Shown here: one piece after another, positions 30,119 through 41,119 of the stretch | How the letters are laid out: every line of letters starts with the position of its first letter | How positions within the stretch are numbered: position 1 is the stretch's first letter | Assembly (NCBI GenBank): GCA_016720595.1 | Contig: JADKKI010000005.1 | Coordinates: forward strand, 62,001 to 126,000 | Origin: Myxococcales bacterium | GTDB lineage: Bacteria > Myxococcota_A > Polyangia > Haliangiales > Haliangiaceae | Length of the DNA: 64,000 nt | Direction of reading: 5' to 3' | Notes under the pieces: generated by a model | Seen by the model: only the letters and a program-made list of their open reading frames with translations | The model's database searches: none | What the model was told of the DNA's origin: nothing | Program-made: the position numbers and the translations under genes

Positions 30119-31264
30119 CTACCCGTGGTGGTGCGGGTTCTTGGCGCGCGGCAGATCCGCGATCGCCGCGAGCTGCTCGCGCAGGAGCCAGGTCGGCTCC
30201 TCGAACACGTCGTCGATCAACGTCTCGAGCGCGGGTGCACCGACCTGCTCTTGCCGCGCGATCGCCTCGCGGACCTCGATCTCGATCTGCTGTGCGAGCG
30301 CCTCGCGCTCCCCGGGGGCGATGAAGCCGCGCGCGAGCAGCAGCGCCTCGAACCGGCGGATCGGATCGCGCTGACCCTTCCACACCTCGGTCACGCCCTC
30401 GTCGCGATAGCGCGAAGGATCATCCGAGGACGAGTGCGCGCTGACGCGATAGGTGAGGAGCTCGAGGAACGTGGGGCCCCCGCGCCGCCGCGCCTTGTCC
30501 GCCGCGTAGGTGACGGCGTGGTAGACGGCGAGCACGTCGTTGCCGTCGACGCGCAGCGCCTCGACGCCGTAGCCGATGCCCTTGAGCGCGATCGTCGGCG
30601 CGGCGGTCTGCACCGTGCCGGGGGTCGAGATCGCCCACTGGTTGTTCTGGCAGATCAGCACGCACGGCGCCTTGCGTACACCGGCGAAGTTGAGCGCGAC
30701 GTGGAAGTCACCCTCGCTGGTCCCGCCGTCGCCCATGTAGCCAAAGCACACGCCCGGATCGCCCTTGATCTGCATCGCCATCGCGATCCCCACCGCGTGC
30801 GGGATCTGGGTCGAGACGCACGAGGACATCACCACGTAGTGGTGCTCGCGATCGCACGGGTGACACGGCATCTGCCGGCCCTTCGTGGGATCGCCGGCGT
30901 TGCCGAAGATCTGGGCGATGTAGCTGTCGAGCGTGAGCCCGCGGTAGAGGCCGACGCCCGCCTCGCGCAGCGCGGGGACGATCCAGTCCTCCGGGCGGGT
31001 CACCGCTGCCGAGCCGACGATCGCCGCCTCCTGACCCACGGCCTCACCGTAGAAGCCGATCCGGCCCTGCCGCTGGAGCGCCATCATGCGCGCATCGGTC
31101 ACGCGGATCCGCACCATGCCCTCGAACAGGCGGCGGGCGAGGTCGCGATCGAGGCCGGCGATCGCCGCGTCATCGACCGGCGTGCCGTCCTCCCGGATCA
31201 GCTGGAACAAGCCACGCGCCTTCGCGTCGTCATCACCTTCGAAGTACGAGAACGGGCCCGACAT
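30119..31264 (-). CDS. Thiamine-diphosphate-dependent 2-oxoacid dehydrogenase E1 component, alpha subunit
   Basis: Decarboxylates a 2-oxoacid (pyruvate or branched-chain; undecided) and loads the acyl group onto E2 lipoate, as an alpha2-beta2 enzyme with the beta subunit at 39458-40432. 381 residues. The ThDP motif starts with GDGGTSEGDFH and ends with the Asn pair of CQNNQWAIS. The phosphorylation-loop region reads YRVSAHSSSDDPSRYR, and the N-terminal IGFYGEAVGQEA block is present. It stands alone, 6.9 kb from E1 beta/E2, which is unusual because the pair is normally adjacent. The leaderless-type TAGACT lies 6 nt before the ATG. Confidence 0.93.
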   Translation of the reverse strand: MSGPFSYFEGDDDAKARGLFQLIREDGTPVDDAAIAGLDRDLARRLFEGMVRIRVTDARMMALQRQGRIGFYGEAVGQEAAIVGSAAVTRPEDWIVPALREAGVGLYRGLTLDSYIAQIFGNAGDPTKGRQMPCHPCDREHHYVVMSSCVSTQIPHAVGIAMAMQIKGDPGVCFGYMGDGGTSEGDFHVALNFAGVRKAPCVLICQNNQWAISTPGTVQTAAPTIALKGIGYGVEALRVDGNDVLAVYHAVTYAADKARRRGGPTFLELLTYRVSAHSSSDDPSRYRDEGVTEVWKGQRDPIRRFEALLLARGFIAPGEREALAQQIEIEVREAIARQEQVGAPALETLIDDVFEEPTWLLREQLAAIADLPRAKNPHHHG

Positions 31265-31270
31265 GGGCGC

Positions 31271-31276
31271 AGTCTA
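31271..31276 (-). promoter_or_regulatory. Putative -10 element (TAGACT), leaderless start
   Basis: TAGACT on the minus strand ends 6 nt before the E1 alpha ATG at 31264; it overlaps the last codons of the upstream lipoprotein gene. Confidence 0.45.
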
Positions 31277-32035
31277 CAGGCAGGTCGCGCCGTTCGACAT
31301 CTCGGCGACCGGAACCTGGCGCCACATCTGCGCGGTAGAGCTCGTGTCACCGGCGGGGCGCGCGGCGAGCGAGCCGTCGCTCGAGAACACGCCGTCGAAC
31401 GCGAACGAGAACGACGGGCGCAGGTAGAGCGTGCCGAAGTGGGTGCTGTACGTGCCGGTGTCGAAGGTCTGGCCCTCGCTCAGCTTCATGCGGCCATCGG
31501 GGCACGCGAGCAGCTCGTCCTCGCACAGCGCGGCCTCCGGGTACTCGCCGCGGGCCTGCGCCTCGAAGCATGCATCGGCGGTGGCGAAGCCGGCCGCGGG
31601 CTTCTTCCACGCGGTCGCCTTCGGGAGGCCGGCGAGCGTGCCGGTGGTGCCCCACCACGCCCGGGTCTCGAGATCGGCGCACTGCACGTGGGCGTGGTCG
31701 AGCTCGACCTGGTCGAGCGTGGCCTGCGTCCAGCCGGCGCCGAGCTCGGGCGAGGAGGTCGCGCCGTTGACGTCGGTCTTCATCGAGAACACGCGCGCGC
31801 CGGTCTCCGGGCTCGAAGCGGTGATCTCGTCGCTCCACTCGAACACGCCCTCGACGTTGCCGGTCGACAGGGTCGCGGCGAAGCCACCGTTCGCGCACAG
31901 CATCACGGCCTCGCCACCTTCGCTGCGGAACATCGTGTCACCGCGGCCCTCCCAGCCGCCGCAGCCGAGGGGGCAGCCCGGGAGGAGGGTCAGGGCGGCG
32001 GGGACCAGGGCAGCGACGGCGAGGAGGGTACGCAT
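31274..32035 (-). CDS. Hypothetical lipoprotein
   Basis: Not recognised. 253 residues; signal peptide with a Cys at the LLPGC site (Cys21) followed closely by two more Cys (PLGCGG). The mature part is beta-rich with about eight Cys (LCANGG, QCADLE, ACFEAQ, LCEDELLACPDG) and ends in ATCL. The C-terminal third, with GTYSTHFGTLYLRPSFSFAF then QMWRQVPV, has the same layout as the smaller lipoprotein just upstream, suggesting old paralogy. An AGAGGG sequence precedes the ATG. Position next to E1 alpha is probably incidental. Confidence 0.65.
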   Translation of the reverse strand: MRTLLAVAALVPAALTLLPGCPLGCGGWEGRGDTMFRSEGGEAVMLCANGGFAATLSTGNVEGVFEWSDEITASSPETGARVFSMKTDVNGATSSPELGAGWTQATLDQVELDHAHVQCADLETRAWWGTTGTLAGLPKATAWKKPAAGFATADACFEAQARGEYPEAALCEDELLACPDGRMKLSEGQTFDTGTYSTHFGTLYLRPSFSFAFDGVFSSDGSLAARPAGDTSSTAQMWRQVPVAEMSNGATCL

Positions 32036-32167
32036 GATGACCCTCTGTATCGCAACGTCGGGGCCACCCGGAGTCGAGCGTTTTCAGGTGCTTGACGGCC
32101 ACGAGTTGGCGCACGCCCCGGATCCCATGACATCCGCGTCATGGGGGCTTTGGGGGAGCACCGGCAG

Positions 32168-32527
32168 TCAGGGGCAGTCGTAGACGATCGGCTCGACCAG
32201 CTCCCAGCGCCGTCCTGGGAGCTGGCTCGAGGTCGCGGACTCGAGATCGAAGCGTACGGTCATCGCAGGGAACGCCGCCACGGCGATGTCACCCTCGAGG
32301 GTGTACTTGCCCTGCTGCCGGGTGGGATCGAGCTCCATGCGGACCGCGCCGCTCGAGCACAAGGTCAGCGTCTGGTAGCAGCCCGCGAACCCGGCCGCCG
32401 CGCAGGCCTCGTAGGAGTCGTAGCCGTCGACCAGCCGCCGGTAGGCGGTGTCGTCGCCGAGGGTGTCGGAGGCGCAACCGGTGAACAGGATCGCGGCGAG
32501 GGCGGCCGGAACAAGGGATGCGCGCAT
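32168..32527 (-). CDS. Small hypothetical lipoprotein
   Basis: 119 residues from ATG 32527: a clean signal peptide with lipobox FTGC (Cys18). Five further Cys follow (EACAAAGFAGCYQTLTLC in pieces, and DCP at the end), then a beta-rich GKYTLEGDIAVAAF segment and RRWELV. The order resembles the last part of the neighbouring 253-residue lipoprotein. Function unknown; likely sits on the cell envelope. Confidence 0.6.
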   Translation of the reverse strand: MRASLVPAALAAILFTGCASDTLGDDTAYRRLVDGYDSYEACAAAGFAGCYQTLTLCSSGAVRMELDPTRQQGKYTLEGDIAVAAFPAMTVRFDLESATSSQLPGRRWELVEPIVYDCP

Positions 32528-32663
32528 GCACGGATCCAGAGCAAGCGACGCGCCGCGGTGCCGACAGCTCAGGTCCGCGGATTCACACGCGCGTCGTGAC
32601 CGGGTCAGGTTGCAGTGGGGAGCGGCCGTGGGTGACCGCTCTCCATGTGCGGACAGCGCACGC

Positions 32664-33677
32664 TCAGGTGCCGATCCCACCGATCGCCGAGCCCTCGTCG
32701 GCACCGCGACCGAACCCGGAGGCGACGGCGGCGGCGAGCATCCGGCCGGCGAGACGCGAGAACGGCAGCGACTGGAGCCACACACGCCCGGGCCCGGTGA
32801 GCGTGGCGAAGAACAGGCCCTCGCCACCGAACAGCGCGGTCTTGAAGCCACCGATCCACTGGATGTCGTAGGTCACGCGCGGCTCGAACGCGACGAGGCA
32901 GCCGGTGTCGAGGCGCAGGGTCTCGCCGGGCTTGAGATCGCGCGAGACGATCGTGCCGCCCGCGTGGATGAATGCCAGGCCCTGGCCCTCGAGCTTCTGG
33001 AGGATGAAGCCCTCACCGCCGAACAGCCCGGCGCCGAGCTTCTTGTTCCACGCGATGCCGACCGAGATGCCCTTCGCGGCGCACAGGAACGCATCCTTCT
33101 GGCACAGCAGCGTGCCGCCGTGCTGGCGCAGATCCACCGGGATGATCTTGCCGGGGTAGGGCGCCGCGAACGCGACCTTCTGCCGCTCCTGCGCGCCATT
33201 GCCGAACATCGTCATGAACAGCGACTCGCCGGTCAGCACGCGCTTCGCGCCCGCGGCGAGCTTGCCGAAGAAGCCCTGCTGCTGCGCGGAGGCCGAGCCA
33301 TCTCCGAAGATGGTCTCCATCTTGATCCCGGGATCCATGTAGAAGAACGCGCCGGCCTCGGCCACCGCGGCCTCGCCGGGATCGAGGACGATCTCGACGA
33401 ACTGCATCTCGTTTCCGATCACCTCGAAGTCGATCTGATCGGCGACCACCGGCGCGGGCCCGGGTGGCGGCGGCGGCGGAGGCGGCTGCGCGCTCGCGAA
33501 CATCGGCGCGAACGCCGCGACCTGCGCGATCGGGGTCCACTGCGGCTGGGCCTGGCCATAGACGTAGGCCGTCTGGTTGAGCTGACCCATGCGGATCATG
33601 TCGATGATCTGCTGCGTGCCGAGCGGACCCTGCTGCTGACCGTTGATGCCGACGTACCAGATCGACGCTTCGTTCAT
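32664..33677 (-). CDS. AIM24/TIGR00266 family protein with an N-terminal GYF-2-like domain
   Basis: 337 residues. Residues about 6-55 ([18 protein letters not shown], then [10 protein letters not shown]) form a GYF-2-type adaptor domain. A poly-Pro linker follows at 65-75. From about 82 on, the protein follows the TIGR00266/AIM24 pattern: [27 protein letters not shown] in pieces, [52 protein letters not shown]. Bacterial members are of unknown function and form beta-barrel-like trimers; the mitochondrial relative shapes inner-membrane organisation. The gene lies 9 bp before the FHA/AAA+ gene end, so they may be co-transcribed. Confidence 0.85.
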   Translation of the reverse strand: MNEASIWYVGINGQQQGPLGTQQIIDMIRMGQLNQTAYVYGQAQPQWTPIAQVAAFAPMFASAQPPPPPPPPGPAPVVADQIDFEVIGNEMQFVEIVLDPGEAAVAEAGAFFYMDPGIKMETIFGDGSASAQQQGFFGKLAAGAKRVLTGESLFMTMFGNGAQERQKVAFAAPYPGKIIPVDLRQHGGTLLCQKDAFLCAAKGISVGIAWNKKLGAGLFGGEGFILQKLEGQGLAFIHAGGTIVSRDLKPGETLRLDTGCLVAFEPRVTYDIQWIGGFKTALFGGEGLFFATLTGPGRVWLQSLPFSRLAGRMLAAAVASGFGRGADEGSAIGGIGT

Positions 33678-33686
33678 GCGCGGACC

Positions 33687-35306
<1,620 letters not shown>

Positions 35307-35480
35307 CTCACGGATCAGGGTAAACCAACCTTGGATGCCGGACGGGATCCAGGCGTTCAAGCGAGAGAACTTCCGGTGTGAAGGCTGCGCAGCTGTACGA
35401 GGCGTGACCAGCGATCGGTCCGCAACCCTTTGATTTGTCGGCGGTCGCAGCTGGTATGGCGCTCGCAACTCCAGTCGTCC

Positions 35481-35870
35481 ATGAAGTCACTCCGTAACCT
35501 CGCCCTGCTCCTCGCCACCTCGCTTCCCTTCGCGCTCGCCACTGGTTGCGCCGCGGACAACACGTCCAGCACCGCACAGATGATCGAGTGCACCGCAGGC
35601 GCGAGCGGCCCCACCGGCTGCCACGCGGTCACCGCGGATGACAACGCCGCGGGGAGCTGCATCGATCGCGACGAGGACGGCGATGGCGAGGCTCACGATG
35701 TCGACGACAGCGGCGACGACTCGGCGGCCAACGGCGGGACGAGCACCGACGATGATGGGGATGGCACTGCCGACAGCCAGGACTCTGACGACGACAACGA
35801 CGGGATCGACGACGATCGCGACTGCGACGAGCTGCCGGGTCAGGACGACGACGACAGCACCGACGCCTGA
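35481..35870 (+). CDS. Acidic Asp-rich lipoprotein
   Basis: 129 residues: signal peptide and lipobox ATGC (Cys20), a short region with three Cys (IECTAG, GCHAV, SCIDRD), then an almost wholly Asp/Gly/Ser tail. The DDDGDGTADSQDSDDDNDG-type spacing is that of thrombospondin type 3 calcium loops, so calcium binding at the cell surface is likely (inference). It is divergent from the FHA/AAA+ gene with 174 bp between, in which I see no clear operator. Confidence 0.7.
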   Translation: MKSLRNLALLLATSLPFALATGCAADNTSSTAQMIECTAGASGPTGCHAVTADDNAAGSCIDRDEDGDGEAHDVDDSGDDSAANGGTSTDDDGDGTADSQDSDDDNDGIDDDRDCDELPGQDDDDSTDA

Positions 35871-35931
35871 GCTGCGTCGCGTGCGCGGGCGATCAGACCA
35901 TCGTCACGGCGCCGGGATGCGCGCGGGCCGT

Positions 35932-36870
35932 TCAGCGAGTGCGCCGGCGGCGGCCCGCGAGGGTCGCGCCCACCACGAGGACCACCATCCAACCGGTCGC
36001 ACCACCACCCGCGGTGCAGCCGCCACTCGTCATCTCGTCCTCGGGCGCGCTGGGATCGGGCGTGTTCGGATCGGAGGGCGTCGCCGGATCATCTCCGGCA
36101 ACGTGCTCGGTGAGCGCGGTGTACATCACGTTGTAGATCTCCGGATTCCAGAAGAACTCGAAGTGACCGACGAAGCCGTTGCCACCCAGGTCGATGTTGT
36201 GCGCGCCGGGGATGATCGACGTCTCGTAGGGCTGGATGTACTCGTCGGTGCTCGTGTAGATCGACGTCACAGGTACGTTCGCGGGAAGCGGCGCATCGTT
36301 GACGGCGTGGAGGAAGTCGCTGCCGGGCGTCAGATCCGTGAGCGCGGGCCAGCCGGCCACATCGAACGCGAGAGCCGCCTTCGGTAGACCGTGCTGCGGA
36401 GAGATGAACGTGACGAGCCGCGAGACGTGCTCGTCGCCGCCCAGCGACTGGATGTAGTGGCGGGCGATCAGGCCGCCGGTGCACTCCGCGAGGATGTCGA
36501 TCTTGTCCTCGCCGGTCTGCGCGCGGATGTTGTCGACGACGGTGGCGAGCGCCTCCGAGTTCACGAACAGATCGCCACTCAGCAGCGCGGGCGGCTCGTA
36601 GACCACCGGGCGAAAGCCATCGCGCACCAGGCGCGCCTTGATCGGGTCGAACCACACGGCGGGGATCGTCACGCCCGTGATGAGGAGGACCGTCCGCGGG
36701 TGCGCGAGCGGGGCCGGGCCGGGCTCGAGGTGCGCCGGGACCTGGCGCTCGGCTTCGTACTTGTCGAGCATGTAGTCGCCCCAGTAGTGCGGGTCCTTCA
36801 TGTTGCCGGCGGGGAGGCCAGCACAGGTTCCGAGGGCGGCGAGGGAGGCGAGGGCGGTCTGAGCAAGCAT
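35932..36870 (-). CDS. Alpha/beta hydrolase (lipase-like) with Cys at the nucleophile position and a MYXO-CTERM-like tail
   Basis: 312 residues, exported. The fold follows triacylglycerol lipases: RTVLLITGVTIPAVWFDPIK (oxyanion side), nucleophile elbow DILAECTGGLIARHY with Cys130 where Ser is expected (usually GHSxGG), SPQHG, and DLTPGSDFL. The probable Asp is in STDEYIQP (209) and the His in FVGHFEFFWNP (236). The C-terminus (about 283-312) is GGCTAGGG, a hydrophobic stretch, then RRRR, the layout of the MYXO-CTERM cell-surface sorting signal. AGGAG precedes the ATG. It is divergent from a TetR regulator across a palindromic operator. Confidence 0.83.
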   Translation of the reverse strand: MLAQTALASLAALGTCAGLPAGNMKDPHYWGDYMLDKYEAERQVPAHLEPGPAPLAHPRTVLLITGVTIPAVWFDPIKARLVRDGFRPVVYEPPALLSGDLFVNSEALATVVDNIRAQTGEDKIDILAECTGGLIARHYIQSLGGDEHVSRLVTFISPQHGLPKAALAFDVAGWPALTDLTPGSDFLHAVNDAPLPANVPVTSIYTSTDEYIQPYETSIIPGAHNIDLGGNGFVGHFEFFWNPEIYNVMYTALTEHVAGDDPATPSDPNTPDPSAPEDEMTSGGCTAGGGATGWMVVLVVGATLAGRRRRTR

Positions 36871-36892
36871 GGTCGGGCTCCTGATGTATTCA

Positions 36893-36910
36893 CGAATGAA
36901 CGTTCATTCG
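36893..36910. promoter_or_regulatory. Perfect 18-bp palindrome, probable TetR operator
   Basis: CGAATGAACGTTCATTCG is perfectly self-complementary and lies 23 bp upstream of the lipase-like gene. A related half-site TTCATTC recurs at 37001-37007, 6 bp before the TetR gene start. The whole 36871-37012 spacer is strikingly AT-rich for this genome. This is the standard layout for a TetR repressor controlling itself and its divergent neighbour. Confidence 0.75.
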
Positions 36911-36972
36911 ATTAATATGCAGAGCAAGTAACAGGGCGGGAATTGCCCTGTCAATCCCGAAAATCAGCCCTG

Positions 36973-37001
36973 TTGACAACCAGCGATTATTTTACGAATA
37001 T
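36973..37001 (+). promoter_or_regulatory. Probable promoter of the TetR gene
   Basis: TTGACA at 36973-36978 is an exact -35 hexamer; 17 bp on is GAATAT (36996-37001), a weak -10. The second TTCATTC operator half-site overlaps its start region, so bound repressor would block it. Confidence 0.5.
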
Positions 37002-37012
37002 TCATTCAACAA

Positions 37013-37615
37013 ATGGTGACCCGAGCCAAGCGCGGCCGTCCGCCCGATCGACCGGATCGCCGGGAGTCCATCCTGGACGCCGCCCTCCAGTGCTTCGTGG
37101 AGCGCGGCTTTCACGGCACCGCGATCCCGCAGATCGCGGAGAAGGCCGACATCGCGGCCGGCACCATCTACCACTACTTCGATAGCAAGGAGGCGCTGGT
37201 CAACGCGCTGTACCGCACGTGGAAGGCCGCGATCGCGCAGCGCGTGTTCACGGCGTTCCCGCAGGCCGCGCCGGTGCGCACGCAGTTCCAGGTGATGTGG
37301 AACGAGATGGTCTCGTTCGCGCTCGGCGCGCCGATGGCGTTCGCGTTCATCGAGCTCCACAACCACGCCTCGTACCTCGACGCCGAGAGCATCGCGATCG
37401 ATCGCAACGTGAAGGACTTCACGCTGCAGGTCATCCGCCGCGCGCAGACCGAAGGCCTGGTCAAGCCGCTCGATGCCTACGTGCTGATGGAGCTCGTGTT
37501 CGGTGCGTTCATCGGCATCATGCGCGCGCACTGGGAGAGCCGGATCTCGCTGACGCCGGAGGTGATGGCAGGCGCAGAACAGGCGTGCTGGGACACGATC
37601 GCACTCCACCGCTGA
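37013..37615 (+). CDS. TetR/AcrR family transcriptional regulator
   Basis: 200 residues. The N-terminal DNA-binding domain is typical: RESILDAALQCFVERGFHGTAIPQIAEKADIAAGTIYHYF (split here: ILDAALQCFVERGFHG, IAEKADIAAGTIYHYF), residues about 20-60. The C-terminal ligand and dimer domain is helical with aromatic residues (MWNEMVSFALG, AFAFIELHNH). The inducer is unknown; because it faces a lipase-like gene, a fatty acid or acyl ester is a fair guess. ATG 37013 is followed by a basic KRGRPP tract common in this family. Confidence 0.93.
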   Translation: MVTRAKRGRPPDRPDRRESILDAALQCFVERGFHGTAIPQIAEKADIAAGTIYHYFDSKEALVNALYRTWKAAIAQRVFTAFPQAAPVRTQFQVMWNEMVSFALGAPMAFAFIELHNHASYLDAESIAIDRNVKDFTLQVIRRAQTEGLVKPLDAYVLMELVFGAFIGIMRAHWESRISLTPEVMAGAEQACWDTIALHR

Positions 37616-37635
37616 CGCTCGGCGGGCACGTGGGC

Positions 37636-37641
37636 TACCGT
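37636..37641 (+). promoter_or_regulatory. Putative -10 element (TACCGT), leaderless start
   Basis: TACCGT ends 6 nt before the ATG at 37648. The intervening CCGGGG could alternatively serve as a weak ribosome site. Confidence 0.4.
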
Positions 37642-37647
37642 CCGGGG

Positions 37648-38055
37648 ATGAGCATCCTCGACTCCCTCACGGACAACCTCGACGCAGAACACCTCGGCAA
37701 GGTCGCAGGACCGCTGCAGGACATGCTGAGCAACGGTGGCGTCCATGCTGTCCTCGACAAGTTTCACGCCGGTGGGCTCGGCGACAAGGTGCAGTCGTGG
37801 GTCGGCATGGCGAAGAACCTCCCGATCTCGGCCGACCAGATCAACAGCGTCCTGGGGAACGACACCGTCAAGTCGATCGCCGCGAAGGCCGGCATCCCCG
37901 CCGACAAGGTCGCGAGTGCGCTCGCGCAGCTCCTCCCCCACGCCGTCGACAAGATGACCCCCGACGGCAAGCTCCCCGCGAAGGATGCCAAGGCGCCCGA
38001 CGTGGCGGACTTGATCAAGAACATGCAGGCCGCGACCGCGCTCCTGCCGAAGTGA
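37648..38055 (+). CDS. YidB-like (DUF937) protein
   Basis: 135 residues, no signal peptide. It matches the YidB family pattern: VLDKFHAGGLGDKVQSWVG, then NLPISADQINSVLG, AKAGIPADKVASALAQLLPHAVDKMTPDGKLP in the same order and spacing as E. coli YidB. Function of the family is unknown; it is often linked with outer-membrane or secretion genes. It follows the TetR gene by 32 bp but has its own promoter-like TACCGT. Confidence 0.85.
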   Translation: MSILDSLTDNLDAEHLGKVAGPLQDMLSNGGVHAVLDKFHAGGLGDKVQSWVGMAKNLPISADQINSVLGNDTVKSIAAKAGIPADKVASALAQLLPHAVDKMTPDGKLPAKDAKAPDVADLIKNMQAATALLPK

Positions 38056-38153
38056 CGGCTGGAACAGCGGCACGGACGCCAGCTACGTCGTGAGGCTCTG
38101 GACGACGCTCCGGCTCACCACACCGCGAGACCGAAATCCGTCCCGGCCGACGA

Positions 38154-39455
<1,302 letters not shown>

Positions 39456-39457
39456 GG

Positions 39458-40432
39458 CTACCACTCCAGCGTCTGGCGGATCGCGTTCACCACGCGGTCC
39501 GCGTTGGGCATGTACTCGTGCTCGAGACTGTACGGAAACGGGGTGTCGAGGCCGGTGACCCGGAGGATCGGCGCCTCGAGGTGAGCGATCGCGCGCTCCT
39601 GGATCGAGGCGATCAGCTCCGCACCAAAGCCACAGGTGCGCGGTGCCTCGTGCACGATCACACACCGGCCGGTCTTCTTGACCGAGGTGAGGATCGCGTC
39701 GAGATCGAACGGCATCAGCGTCCGGAGGTCTAGCACCTCGACCGAGATCCCGGCATCCGCCGCCTTGGTGGCCGCTTCCTCGGCGATCGAGACCATCCCG
39801 CTCCAGGCGATCAGCGTGACGGCCGAGCCCTCTCGGGTGATCGCGGCCTGGCCGAGCGGCAGCTCGTAATCGCCCTCGGGGACCTCGCCGCGGCTGGCGC
39901 GATAGATCCGCTTGGGCTCCATGAACAGCACCGGATCGTTCTGCCGCATCGACGCGAGCAGGAGGCCCTTGGCGTCGTACGGGTTCGAGGGCGCGACGAC
40001 CTTGAGCCCGGGCGTGTGGATGAACAGCGCCTCGGGGGATTGGGAGTGATAGTGACCGCCGCGGATGCCGCCGCCCACCGGGGTGCGGATCACCATGGGG
40101 CAGGTGTACTGCCCGCCGGACCGATACCGGAACTTCGCCAGCTCGTTCACGATCTGATCGAACGCCGGGAAGATGAAGTCGCCGAACTGGATCTCGGGGA
40201 CCGGGCGCAGGCCGTAGAGCGCCATCCCGATCGCGGTGCCGATGATGCCTGCCTCGGCGAGCGGCGTGTCGATCACGCGATCGCCACCGAACTCGTCGTA
40301 GAGGCCGGAGGTCGCGCGGAACACGCCGCCGAACTTGCCGATGTCCTCGCCGAGCACGACGACGCGAGCATCGGCGCGCATCTGTGTCTGCAGCGCACTG
40401 CGGACGGCCTCGATGATGTTCATGACGGGCAT
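39458..40432 (-). CDS. 2-oxoacid dehydrogenase E1 component, beta subunit
   Basis: 324 residues, the usual length. It contains the family blocks VLGEDIGKFGGVFRAT, RVIDTPLAEAGIIGTAIGMA, EIQFGDFIFPAFDQI, the Glu-containing site near PLAEAG that activates ThDP, RTPVGGGIRGGHYHSQSPEA, and SPYDAKGLL-like NPYDAKGLLLASM. It pairs with the alpha subunit encoded 6.9 kb away. It starts with ATG 40432, 34 bp from the divergent DUF4178 gene. An inverted repeat (40456-40470) lies in that gap and probably covers its promoter. Confidence 0.95.
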   Translation of the reverse strand: MPVMNIIEAVRSALQTQMRADARVVVLGEDIGKFGGVFRATSGLYDEFGGDRVIDTPLAEAGIIGTAIGMALYGLRPVPEIQFGDFIFPAFDQIVNELAKFRYRSGGQYTCPMVIRTPVGGGIRGGHYHSQSPEALFIHTPGLKVVAPSNPYDAKGLLLASMRQNDPVLFMEPKRIYRASRGEVPEGDYELPLGQAAITREGSAVTLIAWSGMVSIAEEAATKAADAGISVEVLDLRTLMPFDLDAILTSVKKTGRCVIVHEAPRTCGFGAELIASIQERAIAHLEAPILRVTGLDTPFPYSLEHEYMPNADRVVNAIRQTLEW

Positions 40433-40455
40433 GGCGTCGGAGGGAGAATTCGTTT

Positions 40456-40470
40456 ATCACGAATCGTGAT
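40456..40470. promoter_or_regulatory. Inverted repeat in the divergent E1 beta / DUF4178 promoter
   Basis: ATCACGA-A-TCGTGAT: 7-bp perfect arms around one base, overlapping the GTG start of the DUF4178 gene and lying 24-38 bp before the E1 beta ATG. A bound regulator here could control both genes. Only one copy is seen in the window. Confidence 0.5.
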
Positions 40471-41095
40471 CTGGATCCTCCTCGTGCTGCTCACGGTCAT
40501 CGGTGCCGCCGCGGCGGTCGGGATCGCGGCGAACGAGCGGCGCAAACAGATCGGCGGGGGGGGGAGCCCGAAGGCCTTGCCCGCCGGCAGGGGCGACAAC
40601 TTGCTCGAGCGCACGGTACGCGATCTTCGCGTCGACGATGTGCTCACGATGGATGGGAAGGACTTCCTGTGCGAAGGCCTGATCGCCTACGACGAGGACG
40701 GGCATCGCTGGTCGGCCGCGCGCGTGGTCGACGGGAGCGACGTGAAGTGGCTCCTGGTCGGCATCGAGCGCGCCGGTGGCGGTGCGATGCGGTTGCTCGT
40801 GCAGGACGACACCCAGTCGATCGCGGGCTATCCACCGGAGGCGCTGGTGATCGGCGAGGTTCGCTACGTTCTCGACAAGCGCGGTGCAGCCACCTGCCAG
40901 CTGCATGGCGACGTCGGCGCGCTGGGTGACCTCAAGAAGAATCGGCCCTCGGGTCACGTCGAGCGCTGCCGGTGGTGGCTGTACGGCGCACCCGGCGAGG
41001 ACACGCTGATGGTCGAGCAGTGGGGCGCGGACTATCGTGTGCTGCGCGGCAAGAAGATCGGCGAGGGCACCATGGAGCTGATCCCGGGCTCGTAG
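40466..41095 (+). CDS. DUF4178-type protein with N-terminal membrane anchor
   Basis: 209 residues. One hydrophobic N-terminal helix (IWILLVLLTVIGAAAAVGIAA) is followed by a linker and a cytoplasmic or periplasmic domain. RTVRDLRVDDVLTMDGKDFLCEGLIAYDEDGHRW (in pieces: VDDVLTMDGKDFLCEG) with KWLLVGIERAGGG and RCRWWLYGAPGEDTLMVEQWG resembles DUF4178 proteins, small beta domains of unknown role. GTG 40466 is the start nearest the anchor; it lies inside an inverted repeat, so regulation may involve promoter occlusion. Confidence 0.7.
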   Translation: MIWILLVLLTVIGAAAAVGIAANERRKQIGGGGSPKALPAGRGDNLLERTVRDLRVDDVLTMDGKDFLCEGLIAYDEDGHRWSAARVVDGSDVKWLLVGIERAGGGAMRLLVQDDTQSIAGYPPEALVIGEVRYVLDKRGAATCQLHGDVGALGDLKKNRPSGHVERCRWWLYGAPGEDTLMVEQWGADYRVLRGKKIGEGTMELIPGS

Positions 41096-41119
41096 GCACG
41101 TTCGGTTCGGTCGCCGCGT

